DNA of 64,000 nucleotides, taken from NCBI GenBank assembly GCA_946480715.1, contig CAMLKK010000001.1, forward strand, positions 124,001 to 188,000, written 5' to 3'. Shown here in pieces: positions 1 to 9,080 of the stretch (position 1 is its first letter; the number at the start of each line of letters is the position of its first letter). Under the pieces are notes generated by a model. It had not been told where the DNA came from. It saw only the letters and a list, made by a program, of their open reading frames with translations, and ran no database searches. Source of the DNA: an uncultured Bacteriovorax sp. Lineage in GTDB: Bacteria; Bdellovibrionota; Bacteriovoracia; Bacteriovoracales; Bacteriovoracaceae. The position numbers and the translations under genes are program-made.

Positions 1-89
1 AGTGGAGCAAGGATCATATAAAGAATAATCATGAAGAAGCCGTCAATCAAATAGGCCGCAAAACGTCTCCAGAATCCAGCATAATTCAT
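1..89 (-). CDS. RDD family membrane protein (N-terminal part only)
   Basis: The reading frame begins at an ATG at 89, with a good AGGAGA ribosome binding site about 7 bases upstream, and runs off the window edge. The visible 29 residues begin MNYAGFWRRFAAYLIDG and continue into a hydrophobic helix. The aromatic-Gly-x-Trp-Arg-Arg start followed by Ala-Tyr-x-Ile-Asp is the hallmark of RDD-domain membrane proteins, whose role is mostly unknown (some are linked to ion transport). It lies 10 bp downstream of the YdcZ-type gene and is probably its operon partner. Confidence 0.75.
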   Translation of the reverse strand, partial: MNYAGFWRRFAAYLIDGFFMIILYMILAP

Positions 90-99
90 AAGTATCTCC

Positions 100-558
100 T
101 TATTGTTTGGCGATTGAAGTGAAGATAACACTCAAAATCGCAAACGTAATTCCTACTAACTTAAAAGAGTTTAAACCAATTCCTTCAACAAACAAATCCC
201 AAAGTACACTGACGATCATTTGAGCAGCAATGAGTCCAACAGTAACTTTTACTGCGCCAAAATTAGCGATGGCGTAGGGAATAGTTGAGATGACAAAAAA
301 TCCAAAAAGTGGAGGGAAGACATACCACCATTTATAAGCCGTGAGTGGAGCTCGCAATTGAAACATTGGAGGAAGCAACATCGGAAACGCTTTCACCGTA
401 AAATAGAAAGCGATACACAGTAAAACTGTTCCTAAGTTTGTGATGAGTGTAGCGTGAGTAACACCTACATAAGTCGCGACCTGGCGATTAAGTGCCCCTT
501 GAAGAAGACCAAAGGCCCCAATAGAAAAAGGGATGAGCATACTGAGCAAGCTCTTCAT
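100..558 (-). CDS. YdcZ/DUF606 family DMT-type membrane transporter
   Basis: A 152-residue, very hydrophobic protein with about five predicted membrane helices. The start region (SIGAFGLLQGALNRQVA) and the later GLIAAQMIVSVLWD segment match the small YdcZ (DUF606) branch of the drug/metabolite transporter superfamily. Full-length family members are about 140-150 residues, so this one is complete. Its ATG overlaps the TAA of the upstream methyltransferase gene (TAATG), so translation is probably coupled. Substrate unknown. Confidence 0.75.
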   Translation of the reverse strand: MKSLLSMLIPFSIGAFGLLQGALNRQVATYVGVTHATLITNLGTVLLCIAFYFTVKAFPMLLPPMFQLRAPLTAYKWWYVFPPLFGFFVISTIPYAIANFGAVKVTVGLIAAQMIVSVLWDLFVEGIGLNSFKLVGITFAILSVIFTSIAKQ

Positions 559-1784
559 TATTTATTTCCTTTATTTTTATATTCGATCAAAAAGCCTTTG
601 AGATAATCACCTTCGTGAAAACCTTTCAAAGGAAGACAATCTTCGGCGAGTTTAAAACGTTTGCCGATAATGAGTTTGTGACCTTCCGGAGTTGTCTCCA
701 GAATTTGTTTTAATTTCTCTTCAAATTTATTCCAGCTCACCGTATGCGTATTTAAAAATACAAACAATGATCCGTCTTGGTTGAGAAGTTTGAGCATTTG
801 CGGAAGATATGTTTCATATGACTTAAGCGCCGATGAAATTTTTTGTCCGTCGCTGGAAGCACTAGGTGGATCACACACAATAACATCGAATGTTTTTTTA
901 TCTGCAATTAATTTATCTAATGCTTTTTCACACGGCATGCAAAGATTTGTATTTTTTTCAGCACGCAATTGCGGGTTAAGTGAAATATTTTCTTCGAGCC
1001 ATGCTAAATATTTCGGAGAGAGATCAACTGAAGTTACATGATCAAATCCAAGTCCAAGAGCATAAACCGAGAAAGCTCCTGTGTAACTGAAAAGATTGAG
1101 AAGTGATTTTTTCTCTTTCAAGTAGGGAGTCATCGTTTTACGAATAGCACTCATGTCGGAGTAAATGCCGAAGTCATAATTTTGATTCAATCGAATTTTA
1201 TAGTTAAGACCAAATTCCTGCAGGGTGAATTCACTTGATTCACTTCCACTCAAAGAACGCACATCTTTTTTCTGATCAAACGTTCTTTCCTGAAACCAGA
1301 CATTTTGAAGTTCAACATTACCCAAAAGCGCAGCTTTTAATGAGTTCACGACTTGAGCTTCTAATGGCTTCCAGAAAAAAGCATAGTACTGAATAATGAT
1401 TTCATTTTTCAAAAGCTGAACGAGTAATCCAGGTAACTGATCACTTTCTGCATTGATGAGAAAAAGATTTTCTCGTTCCTTAAGGAGCGGAAGACGTTTT
1501 TTTACAGCATCGTGAATGCGTTTATCTAACGAACCAGCGAAATCAAAATCGGGCGTGAAATCAGCTGGATTTAAACTCCATAAGCGTGCCTTCACCGTTT
1601 TGTGAGTAGGATCGTTGACGAGAAGGGCGATTTCTTTTTTTGATTTTTCATCAACTCCGACTAAGAGCTGAGCATCTTTAGGAAATTTTTTGGTGAAGCT
1701 GTCATCGGTAATCCACGGATGGCCAAGCTTTAAATACTTGCACGAAGCAGGATGCAAATTTACTCGAGGATGATTTTTGTTCAT
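558..1784 (-). CDS. RlmI-like class I SAM-dependent RNA methyltransferase
   Basis: A 408-residue protein with an N-terminal PUA-like region (residues 1-75, with the motif GHPW at 21-24) and a C-terminal Rossmann methyltransferase. The SAM-binding loop NLFSYTGAFSVYA lies at 230-242 and the catalytic DPPSAS motif at 305-310. This arrangement is that of the RlmI (YccW) family, which forms 5-methylcytosine in 23S rRNA. I am sure of the family but not of the target base; the usual RlmI catalytic cysteines were not located with certainty. The start codon overlaps the stop of the upstream small gene (TAATG). Confidence 0.8.
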   Translation of the reverse strand: MNKNHPRVNLHPASCKYLKLGHPWITDDSFTKKFPKDAQLLVGVDEKSKKEIALLVNDPTHKTVKARLWSLNPADFTPDFDFAGSLDKRIHDAVKKRLPLLKERENLFLINAESDQLPGLLVQLLKNEIIIQYYAFFWKPLEAQVVNSLKAALLGNVELQNVWFQERTFDQKKDVRSLSGSESSEFTLQEFGLNYKIRLNQNYDFGIYSDMSAIRKTMTPYLKEKKSLLNLFSYTGAFSVYALGLGFDHVTSVDLSPKYLAWLEENISLNPQLRAEKNTNLCMPCEKALDKLIADKKTFDVIVCDPPSASSDGQKISSALKSYETYLPQMLKLLNQDGSLFVFLNTHTVSWNKFEEKLKQILETTPEGHKLIIGKRFKLAEDCLPLKGFHEGDYLKGFLIEYKNKGNK

Positions 1785-2104
1785 TAGAGAATTTCTTTCA
1801 GCAAACTTTCTTGTTCGTTGAAAGGCTTGATGACATGAAGTTCATCAATCGTATCTTCCAAGAGCATGAGGAGAGTATTCGTGACTTTAAAGGGATCAGA
1901 CAAATCGAGAATATGAAAATCCATCAATCGCATTTTTAAATCATCGGTAATCGGTGCGTACGGATTCAGTTCCGTGCAAATGTCGCTCAGTTTTTTAATG
2001 CGAGCTTCCAGCTCCTGCACTTTTTCATCCAGAACTTCCAGCGGCTGCAGAATTTCAAAGGGTGAATAAGATTCAGTCCCTGTTTTTTTATTGAGTATGT
2101 CCAT
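1784..2104 (-). CDS. Hypothetical 106-residue protein
   Basis: I do not recognise a family. It is soluble and acidic, with a predicted coiled-coil or helical segment at residues 25-45 (VLDEKVQELEARIKKLSD) and a second helical stretch near the C terminus. It has no signal peptide. It is the first gene of the tightly packed minus-strand group with the RlmI-like methyltransferase, the YdcZ protein and the RDD protein, and shares a TAATG overlap with the methyltransferase gene. The 34 bp gap to the divergent gene at 2139 must hold both promoters or their tails. Confidence 0.6.
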   Translation of the reverse strand: MDILNKKTGTESYSPFEILQPLEVLDEKVQELEARIKKLSDICTELNPYAPITDDLKMRLMDFHILDLSDPFKVTNTLLMLLEDTIDELHVIKPFNEQESLLKEIL

Positions 2105-2138
2105 GCTTCAAATATTTCAAAGATGAGCTTTTTCGTCA

Positions 2139-3110
2139 ATGAAATTGGAGACGCTTTTGCTTAGATCGCCTGGCATGACACTAAAAATCTTCATTTATTT
2201 TGGCGCTCTCATTAGTTTAACCTGCCTGCCGGCCGCATTCTGGGAAAAGTTCTTAATTTTCACAGAAACATTCTTTGACAAAGGTAAAAGAAGGCATGGA
2301 AATCTCCTGGAAAGAGTGCCTCTATTAGGAGAGATCAAACGAGGAGAAAAACTATTAGGACAGTTTTCACTTTTAGAAGCGAAACTCGCTCAGGGTCAAA
2401 AAACAATGTCTCAAGAATTACCTCGGTTCAAATTTTATACCGGGCTTTTAATGGATTTGTTTGAGGCCCATCGTAAACTAGGTGTTTCCCTAAAATTGAT
2501 TTTACCTGAATTGCGATCCAATCTTTTGAAAGAGCTGCAATTCGAAAAGAAAATTTTATCATTGGCGATGGGAGGAAACGCGCAATTTATCACACTTTCA
2601 TTAATTACTTGGGGATTTATCATTTTTTCCAGCACTCTCGTCGGTATTCCTTACAATTTTTTCATCATAACGTTGATCGCTGCCATTCAAATCGCAGGCA
2701 CCGTTTTTTTCAACATCTTTTTCGTGAGGCTTAAAGATCGAAACCTCAAACCTTTTTCACATGCGCTGGAAGATCTTTATCACTTCACGGGAATGGTGGA
2801 AATTGGACGTCCGGTCAATCAAGTTCTAACGGAGACCAGACTGCTCACTGGAGTTTTAGTCGAGCATCGCAAATTTCAAACCCTGAGAGAAAGGCTGTTT
2901 GATTTAGTCAACCGCTGGAAGGAGTCTGGACTCTCTCCCAAGGCCGATTTGCAAGAAATGACGAGAGAAATTTGGTACGAAAAAGAGCGAAGTTACGAGG
3001 CTTTTATAAAACAGCTCGAACTCCTGAAATTTTGTGTACTGGCCTTCTTTTTTTTACCGGCCTACTTCCTTCATCTCCTCTCAATTTTTCAATTTTTCAT
3101 GGAACAATAG
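2139..3110 (+). CDS. TadB/TadC-like pilus assembly membrane protein (tentative)
   Basis: A 323-residue protein with an N-terminal membrane helix (12-32), a charged helical block (50-145), a pair of central helices (150-200), a second charged block and a C-terminal helix (297-318). This spacing of two cytoplasmic helical bundles and membrane pairs resembles the TadB/TadC (T2SSF-type) platform proteins, as do the segments LLMDLFEAHRKLGVSLKLIL and HALEDLYHFTGMVEIGRPVN. It lies 2.9 kb past the end of the minus-strand Tad operon and on the opposite strand. That operon has no platform gene, so this is the natural candidate. The match is weak, and an unrelated membrane protein is possible. Confidence 0.5.
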   Translation: MKLETLLLRSPGMTLKIFIYFGALISLTCLPAAFWEKFLIFTETFFDKGKRRHGNLLERVPLLGEIKRGEKLLGQFSLLEAKLAQGQKTMSQELPRFKFYTGLLMDLFEAHRKLGVSLKLILPELRSNLLKELQFEKKILSLAMGGNAQFITLSLITWGFIIFSSTLVGIPYNFFIITLIAAIQIAGTVFFNIFFVRLKDRNLKPFSHALEDLYHFTGMVEIGRPVNQVLTETRLLTGVLVEHRKFQTLRERLFDLVNRWKESGLSPKADLQEMTREIWYEKERSYEAFIKQLELLKFCVLAFFFLPAYFLHLLSIFQFFMEQ

Positions 3111-3168
3111 CGAATTTTTAGGTAGTTTAAGGAGGATAAAAAACAGTCATAAAAATTAGGAAAATCAG

Positions 3169-4851
3169 ATGGCCTACGTCAACGACAAGCAAATTATTTA
3201 TTCAATGAACAAAGTTGGAAAAGTCTATAAGCAAAAGCATGTGCTCAAAGACATCCGCCTTTCATATTACTACGGAGCGAAGATCGGTGTCCTTGGTCTT
3301 AACGGTGCCGGTAAATCAACTCTTCTAAAAATTATGGCCGGAGTGGATACTGATCACCTCGGTGAAACAACACTTTCAAAAGGCTACACTGTTGGATACT
3401 TAGAGCAGGATCCAAAACTTGATCCCGAAAAAACAGTTCGCGAAGTTGTGCAAGAAGGAGCTCAGCATGTAGTCGATCTTCTGCGCGAGTTCGATGAAGT
3501 AAACGCAAAATTCGGCGAAGAGCTTTCTGATGCCGAAATGGATAAACTCTATACTAAGCAAGCAGACCTTCAGGATAAACTTGATGCCTGCAATGCCTGG
3601 GATCTTGATTCACGTTTAGATTTAGCAATGGATTCTCTTAACTGTCCTCCGGGCGACATGAAGTGTGGCGTTTTATCGGGTGGGGAAAAAAGACGAGTCG
3701 CTCTTTGTAAACTTCTCTTGCAAGAACCAGACATTCTTTTATTAGATGAGCCAACCAACCACCTTGATGCGGAAACTGTTTGGTGGCTAGAGCGTCATTT
3801 GCAAGCTTACAAGGGAACAGTTATCGCCGTTACCCACGATAGATACTTCCTCGATAACGTTGCCGGCTGGATTCTGGAACTCGACCGCGGTCAAGGAATT
3901 CCATACGAAGGAAATTATTCTGGATGGCTGGAGCAAAAAGCTAAACGTCTTCAACAAGAAGAAAAAGCAGAATCAAAAAGACAAAAATCTCTCAAAGAAG
4001 AATTGGAATGGATTCGTCAAAGCCCTAAAGCTCGTCAGGCGAAATCTAAAGCGCGTATCGCTGAATACGAAAAACGGCAGCAAGTGCAGTCTGAAGCACG
4101 CAACGAAACGAATGAGCTTTTCATTCCACCTGGACCTCGTCTAGGACAAAAAGTTGTTGTGTTCAACGATGTCGCAAAAGCTTATGGCGATCGCGAACTT
4201 TACAGTGGACTTAATTTCCAGCTTCCTCCGGGAGGAATCGTTGGTGTTATCGGGCCAAACGGTGCTGGTAAGACAACGCTTTTCCGCATGATCACTGGAA
4301 AAGAAAAACCTACGAAAGGAACGATTGAAATTGGTGATTCAGTAAAGCTTGCTTACGTTGATCAGGATCGTGCTCTTGACCCTGAAACAACTGTACTTCA
4401 AGCTATCTCTGGTGGACTTGATCTTCTGAAACTTGGGGGCCGTGAAGTCAACGCTCGCGCTTATATTTCACGTTTCAATTTCTCAGGTGAAGATCAAGGT
4501 AAGCGCATTAAAGAATTGTCTGGTGGCGAAAAAAATCGCGTGCATTTAGCGGCGATGCTCAAAGAAGAAGGAAACGTGCTTCTTCTCGATGAGCCAACCA
4601 ACGACTTAGACGTGAACACACTGCGTGCGCTTGAAGAAGCATTGATGGAATATGCTGGATGCGCTGTAGTGATTTCCCACGACCGTTTCTTTTTGGATCG
4701 TATCGCAACACATATGATTGCTTTTGAGGGTGATCAAGTGGTTTACTTCGACGGAAATTTCTCGGACTACGAGGAAGATAAAAAACGTCGTCTTGGTGAC
4801 AAGGCTCTTATTCCGAGCAAGACATCATACAAAAAGTTAACCAGGGATTAA
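3169..4851 (+). CDS. ettA: ABC-F ATPase EttA (energy-dependent translational throttle)
   Basis: A 560-residue protein with two ABC ATPase domains and no membrane segments. The first Walker A is GLNGAGKST at residues 43-51, with signature LSGGEKRR and Walker B LLLDEPTNHLD. The second domain has GPNGAGKTT, LSGGEKNR and LLLDEPTNDLD. A charged linker (about 270-320) separates them, as in ABC-F proteins that insert into the ribosomal E site next to the P-site tRNA. Length and sequence fit EttA (555 residues in E. coli), which gates entry into the elongation cycle according to the ATP/ADP ratio. The ATG follows an AGGAAAATCAG sequence. Confidence 0.93.
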   Translation: MAYVNDKQIIYSMNKVGKVYKQKHVLKDIRLSYYYGAKIGVLGLNGAGKSTLLKIMAGVDTDHLGETTLSKGYTVGYLEQDPKLDPEKTVREVVQEGAQHVVDLLREFDEVNAKFGEELSDAEMDKLYTKQADLQDKLDACNAWDLDSRLDLAMDSLNCPPGDMKCGVLSGGEKRRVALCKLLLQEPDILLLDEPTNHLDAETVWWLERHLQAYKGTVIAVTHDRYFLDNVAGWILELDRGQGIPYEGNYSGWLEQKAKRLQQEEKAESKRQKSLKEELEWIRQSPKARQAKSKARIAEYEKRQQVQSEARNETNELFIPPGPRLGQKVVVFNDVAKAYGDRELYSGLNFQLPPGGIVGVIGPNGAGKTTLFRMITGKEKPTKGTIEIGDSVKLAYVDQDRALDPETTVLQAISGGLDLLKLGGREVNARAYISRFNFSGEDQGKRIKELSGGEKNRVHLAAMLKEEGNVLLLDEPTNDLDVNTLRALEEALMEYAGCAVVISHDRFFLDRIATHMIAFEGDQVVYFDGNFSDYEEDKKRRLGDKALIPSKTSYKKLTRD

Positions 4852-4880
4852 GAATCCCACAAACCTCAAGGGAGAATTCT

Positions 4881-6029
4881 ATGAACAAGTGGATTGTCGC
4901 AAAATTTGGTGGAAGTAGTGTGAAGGACGCAAGTGCCATGCTTCGTGTAAGTCAAATTGTTGAAAGCAATCCACTGATCAAAGTGGTCGTCATCTCGGCC
5001 ACGCAAAATACTACAAACCAATTAGAATTCATTTCAAAGGCCGCAGTCTCAGGAGATAAAAACACTCTTGATTCACTTGTAACGGAACTTGTTCATCGTC
5101 ATACGGCCATTGCAAAAGAACTTTTCACAAGTCCTGCTGCTATGTCTGATCTTGAAAAAATTTATGAAGAACTTCGCGGTCTATGCGATAAAGTTTCAAG
5201 TGAAAAATCGTGTGCACCTAAAACAATGGATCAGCTGTATTCAATTGGCGAGCGCATGTCATCGCTATTGGTTGCTGATCTGATGAAACTGAGAATGGCC
5301 AATAAAAGAATTGATTTGCTTGATGCCCGCAAAGTCATCAAAACAAACTCTGACTTCCATAAAGCTGAACCCCAAATTGATCTCATCGCTCAACACGCGC
5401 GCAAACTTCTTAATGAACGTTTGATGGATGATTCAGTCATCGTTACTCAAGGATTCATTGGTGAAGACTTATTAGGAAATACAACGACGCTAGGGCGTGA
5501 AGGTTCTGATTATTCGGCAGCTCTTTTTGGTGAGGCCATCGATGCTTCACTTGTTCAGATCTGGACGGATGTTCCTGGAGTCGCAAGCTCAGATCCGCGT
5601 ATGGTGAAAGATGCCAAATTTATTTCACGACTCTCATATGATGAAGCAACAGCGCTCGCAACTTTAGGGGCGAAAGTTCTTTATCCAACAACTCTTGCAC
5701 CAGCAAAAAGAAAAGATATTCCTGTTTTCGTTGGCTCTTCACTTGATCCAAAAGCAGGTGGAACAACAATTACGAAAGAGCAGGATTCAATGTTCTCGCT
5801 TAAGGCCGTGAGTCTTCTGCAGAAAAAAGAATACTCGATTGTTTCTTTCGTCGGTGTGAACCTCGAAAATGAACATCGTCTAGTTGATGATTTGAAAGGC
5901 CACTTCAATGGTATGCCGGTAGAATTTTACGACCTCACATCGGTCTCAGTCAGCTTTAAAATTTTAAGTCCAGATAAGAATGCTGTTCTCTTACGAGCAC
6001 ACGACATTCTTGTTGAACACTACTCATAG
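4881..6029 (+). CDS. lysC: Aspartate kinase with a single ACT domain
   Basis: Catalyses phosphorylation of L-aspartate, the entry step to lysine, threonine, methionine and diaminopimelate. The N-terminal kinase motif KFGGSSV is at residues 8-14, and TLGREGSDYSAALF and WTDVPGVASSDPRM mark the substrate- and nucleotide-binding core up to about residue 295. The C terminus holds only about 80 residues that fold like one ACT unit, while typical monofunctional enzymes have two and run to 400-450 residues. A GGGAGAA ribosome binding site precedes the ATG. It starts 29 bp after ettA and its 3' end overlaps the convergent cpaF by 6 bp. No lysine riboswitch could fit in the short leader. Confidence 0.88.
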   Translation: MNKWIVAKFGGSSVKDASAMLRVSQIVESNPLIKVVVISATQNTTNQLEFISKAAVSGDKNTLDSLVTELVHRHTAIAKELFTSPAAMSDLEKIYEELRGLCDKVSSEKSCAPKTMDQLYSIGERMSSLLVADLMKLRMANKRIDLLDARKVIKTNSDFHKAEPQIDLIAQHARKLLNERLMDDSVIVTQGFIGEDLLGNTTTLGREGSDYSAALFGEAIDASLVQIWTDVPGVASSDPRMVKDAKFISRLSYDEATALATLGAKVLYPTTLAPAKRKDIPVFVGSSLDPKAGGTTITKEQDSMFSLKAVSLLQKKEYSIVSFVGVNLENEHRLVDDLKGHFNGMPVEFYDLTSVSVSFKILSPDKNAVLLRAHDILVEHYS

Positions 6030-7115
6030 CACTTGCTCATAAAACGGGGTCTCGTTCTCTGAACCGATGACCCTGCATATTTCTTTCACTCTTTTATTTT
6101 CCATATGCACGACATAGTCGATGTTTTTACAAACTAGTTTCATGACGAGTGAATAGGAGAGATCAGCACTTTCAGAAAAGAGGGTGAAGAGAAGCGCAAT
6201 TCTATTGAGCGCATCCACACCAGAGCTAGCATGAATGGTGCTCATCAATCCTTTATGACCAGTATTCATGGCCAGTAAGAATGGCACGACTTCAGTCGAT
6301 CGCATTTCTCCGACAACGATTCGATCAGGGCTCATTCGGAGTGAGTAAGCACAGTAATCTTTTAACGTTTTACCAGGCTGATCTTTCACGGCGAGAAAGG
6401 CCGTTTGACCGGGATGTTGCTTTAAAATTTCATGAGTATCTTCCAAGACAACAAGATGCTCTTCATGAGGAATTAGCTGCACAAGACTTCGTAAAAAAGT
6501 AGTTTTGCCTGATCCTGTTCCACCCGAAATAAGTACATTTTTTTTCTGCTTCACTAAATCTGTGATTGTCTCCCGAATGTGAGGATCCAGTTGAAAAAGA
6601 TTAAGGTTGGGGTGATCTCCTTGGATTTTTCTTAGGAACAACTTCGACTGTGACTCAGCTGATGTTGAAGCGTGAACGAGTGTCGCACGCATTTCGAGTC
6701 CATTCTTGGAAAACATAAAGCTGGCAAATGGTTCGTTGAAATTCCAGGTAATGTTTTGTTTAAGGGCCATCACTTCCAAACTTAGTTGAAATTCTTCTTT
6801 TGAAAGGGCAGTGATTTCTCGATCTGTTCTCCCATCGAAAGTGATGACTTGGCAGCGATTCGGCGAATGAAAAAGAACTTCTAAAAATGGATTGCTGATC
6901 AGATCATTTAAAAACGATTGATGATGAATGCGGTTAAACCACTCCTCCAGATATCGCGTGTCTTCAGCGGATCCTCGTGCGATGTTGAGTTCCTTTAAAG
7001 TGTGAATAAGAATTTCATCATAAGAAACCTGACTCGATTTTGTAATCAATCGACGGTAATGTTCTTTGAACAAAATAAGAATATCGTCCTGGTAATTAAG
7101 TAATAAATTATTCAT
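6024..7115 (-). CDS. cpaF: CpaF/TadA-type pilus assembly ATPase
   Basis: A secretion ATPase of the type II/IV (VirB11-like) superfamily that would power Tad/Flp pilus assembly at the inner membrane. The Walker A motif GGTGSGKT is at residues 198-205, followed by the Asp box VVLEDTHEI and the Walker B region RIVVGEMRSTEV; the His box motif GHKGLMSTIHA is intact. I chose the ATG at 7115 (363 residues) rather than an ATG 72 bases further upstream, because it overlaps the secretin stop by 8 bp and removes residues that run out of frame through the secretin gene. Last gene of the pilus operon. Confidence 0.87.
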   Translation of the reverse strand: MNNLLLNYQDDILILFKEHYRRLITKSSQVSYDEILIHTLKELNIARGSAEDTRYLEEWFNRIHHQSFLNDLISNPFLEVLFHSPNRCQVITFDGRTDREITALSKEEFQLSLEVMALKQNITWNFNEPFASFMFSKNGLEMRATLVHASTSAESQSKLFLRKIQGDHPNLNLFQLDPHIRETITDLVKQKKNVLISGGTGSGKTTFLRSLVQLIPHEEHLVVLEDTHEILKQHPGQTAFLAVKDQPGKTLKDYCAYSLRMSPDRIVVGEMRSTEVVPFLLAMNTGHKGLMSTIHASSGVDALNRIALLFTLFSESADLSYSLVMKLVCKNIDYVVHMENKRVKEICRVIGSENETPFYEQVL

Positions 7116-8736
7116 GTTCACTAATCTCAATGATGCCGGTAATAAGTTTGAAATTACTTTGATTGCTCTTTGATTTAAACAATTCACCTAAGAGGGGAAT
7201 GTTGTGAAGAAAGGGCATTTGATCGACTGCATTTGCATCCGTCTTGAGTGAGACTTGGAACATTTGTGTGGCTTCCGCCAGATCTAAAACGATTGAAGAC
7301 TTTTCTTTGTTTCCGCTTATACTCACTTGCTGACCATCCGTTCCTGGTGTTGGACGAGTGAGTTCTGTTTCATAATCAACGCGGATTTTATCTCCCATGT
7401 TTTCAATTTTTATTTTTACTTTGAGTCCTGCAAATTGCCACTGAGTTTGCGAAACCATTCCGTTAGAATTCACACTTTGATAAGGGACATCTGCACCTAT
7501 CTGAAATTCTGCCGGGTTCATTGGGCGAATGAGACCTTGAGGTTCAGCCAATGTATTCATTTTGACTTTTTTCTGCGCGAGTAAAACTGCATTTTTTTCA
7601 ACAACAGTTCTTAGTGGCAATCTAATAAGGTCTCCTAAACTTGCACTCAGCTGATCAAGACCAAGTCGAAGCTCTTCACCATCAAGTTGCTCCAACTGAA
7701 TAAGGCGAAGTTTGAAAGAATAGTTTTTTAACGAACGCTGATCACTGCGTTCTAAAAAACGCACGCCCCATTTTTCTGCGAGCTGCTTTTTTAATGTTTC
7801 AGAAGGAGAATCATTGGAAGGATAAGAACATTGAATATCACTGAGAGAAACTTCACAGCGGACATTTTCTTTATAATCGTTGAAGAAAGCATGATAAATC
7901 TGAGCGATGATTTCATTTTTGACCTGAGTATTGATGGTCATCCCATCTAAAATGATGTCGCGGTTTTTGGATTCGATTTTTTTATACTGCATGAATTGTT
8001 TGATAGATGTGATTTCTCCGGCCGTTTTTAAATGGGGAATGTGCATTTGGGTATTGATCCCTAAGCTTCCCAAAAGTTCAGCGAGCTGAAGGTATTTGGC
8101 CTCCTGGATTTTACTGATGACAAAAACTTGATGTTTAGAAGCTTGAGATTGGCCCAGGTTCCAAACGAGAATCTCTGTGTGACCAAGACGAGCTCCTCTC
8201 ACGATGAGCTCTTTTTTGCGCTCATCGAAGCGGTAAGTAAGTATCTCTTTGTTACCGACATTAAACTTTTTCATTTGAGGGAGAGGTAACGAGAAACTTT
8301 CACCTTTTGCGATGATGAAGTCTTTTGGAACTTCTTTGAGCGTTTGGGCCGACAATGGCGCAGCGAGAAAGAGAGAGAGAAAAATAATAAGAGGGAAAAG
8401 TCCTACTATTCCTTTGACACAAGGATGGAAAATCGGTACAAAAGAGGGCTTAAAGCCCGAATATTGTGCGAAATTAAATTTAATAGTGTTGAGTCTACGA
8501 CCGCTGATGTGAAGTTCACCGTTGTAGGAATAGAGGAGTTGTCGAATGGTTTCAAGAACATGTGTTACAAACAACAGAAGATTACGTAAAAAGAAAAATG
8601 CTGGAGCTAAAAGAAAAGCTGCCAACAGAAATAAAGGAACGACTCCAAAGTTCGCGATCCACGCGGCAGCAGCTTCTAAGTAAGTTCTCTTTTTGCCGCT
8701 ACGAAAGTGGCGGCAAAGTTTTGTTTCAAGTCTCAT
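7108..8736 (-). CDS. cpaC: CpaC/RcpA-type pilus secretin
   Basis: Outer-membrane secretin for Tad/Flp pili. After a signal-like hydrophobic segment (about residues 107-130, ending APLSAQ) there is the pilus-formation N-terminal domain, with KGESFSLPLPQMKKFNVG and later GHTEILVW. The secretin core lies at the C terminus and includes DQMPFLHNIPLLGELF. The start is well fixed: a GGAG site lies 8 bases before the ATG, which overlaps the upstream stop (ATGA). This places about 105 extra residues before the signal-like segment, with two hydrophobic helices at about 30-60; this is unusual for a secretin. No start codon is available nearer the signal-like segment in this frame. Confidence 0.85.
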   Translation of the reverse strand: MRLETKLCRHFRSGKKRTYLEAAAAWIANFGVVPLFLLAAFLLAPAFFFLRNLLLFVTHVLETIRQLLYSYNGELHISGRRLNTIKFNFAQYSGFKPSFVPIFHPCVKGIVGLFPLIIFLSLFLAAPLSAQTLKEVPKDFIIAKGESFSLPLPQMKKFNVGNKEILTYRFDERKKELIVRGARLGHTEILVWNLGQSQASKHQVFVISKIQEAKYLQLAELLGSLGINTQMHIPHLKTAGEITSIKQFMQYKKIESKNRDIILDGMTINTQVKNEIIAQIYHAFFNDYKENVRCEVSLSDIQCSYPSNDSPSETLKKQLAEKWGVRFLERSDQRSLKNYSFKLRLIQLEQLDGEELRLGLDQLSASLGDLIRLPLRTVVEKNAVLLAQKKVKMNTLAEPQGLIRPMNPAEFQIGADVPYQSVNSNGMVSQTQWQFAGLKVKIKIENMGDKIRVDYETELTRPTPGTDGQQVSISGNKEKSSIVLDLAEATQMFQVSLKTDANAVDQMPFLHNIPLLGELFKSKSNQSNFKLITGIIEISEHE

Positions 8737-9080
8737 AGATTTGCTCCTTCTTTTTTCTCGTCTCTCAGCTCTGTGATCGCAAGGTCATCTTCAAAAAAAG
8801 AACTCAAAGAATTATTCACAACGTATCGATTCACTTTCAAAACATCCAATTCACCACTTCGTTGTAAACATAAGTGCATGATGGCCTCAGTTTTTAAAGA
8901 GCATTGTTTTGTGTCTTTAAAGGTCAGCATTGATGCCGGAATTTTGAATTTCTTCTCTAGAATTTTGAGAAGCATCTGGCCCTCTTCTTTTGAGGCCAGA
9001 TTTTCAACCAGAATAATGTCTCTAGCGAATAGAGCATTTGTCATGAACATTAAAAGAGTACACTTAAAGATTAATTTCAT
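8733..9080 (-). CDS. Small secreted protein of the pilus operon, unknown
   Basis: A 115-residue protein with a clear N-terminal signal peptide (MKLIFKCTLLMFMTNALFA, cleavage near 19). The mature part is mixed alpha/beta in character and has two cysteines (KQCSLKTEAIMHLC) that could form a disulfide in the periplasm. I do not recognise a family. It overlaps the CpaB-like gene by 17 bp and the secretin by 4 bp, so it is almost certainly co-translated with the pilus machinery. A secretin accessory protein is a reasonable guess from position only. Confidence 0.65.
   Translation of the reverse strand: MKLIFKCTLLMFMTNALFARDIILVENLASKEEGQMLLKILEKKFKIPASMLTFKDTKQCSLKTEAIMHLCLQRSGELDVLKVNRYVVNNSLSSFFEDDLAITELRDEKKEGANL

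Noticed and set aside
781..1041. Plus-strand open frame inside the RlmI-like gene, one of many antisense open frames in the window
   Set aside because: Strong coding evidence on the opposite strand and no ribosome binding site or family match.
4844..4858. Terminator after ettA (GGGATT-AAG-AATCCC)
   Set aside because: The stem is short, overlaps the stop codon and has no T-run; more likely chance.
4852..4880. Lysine riboswitch before the aspartokinase gene
   Set aside because: The gap is only 29 bp, too short for the aptamer.
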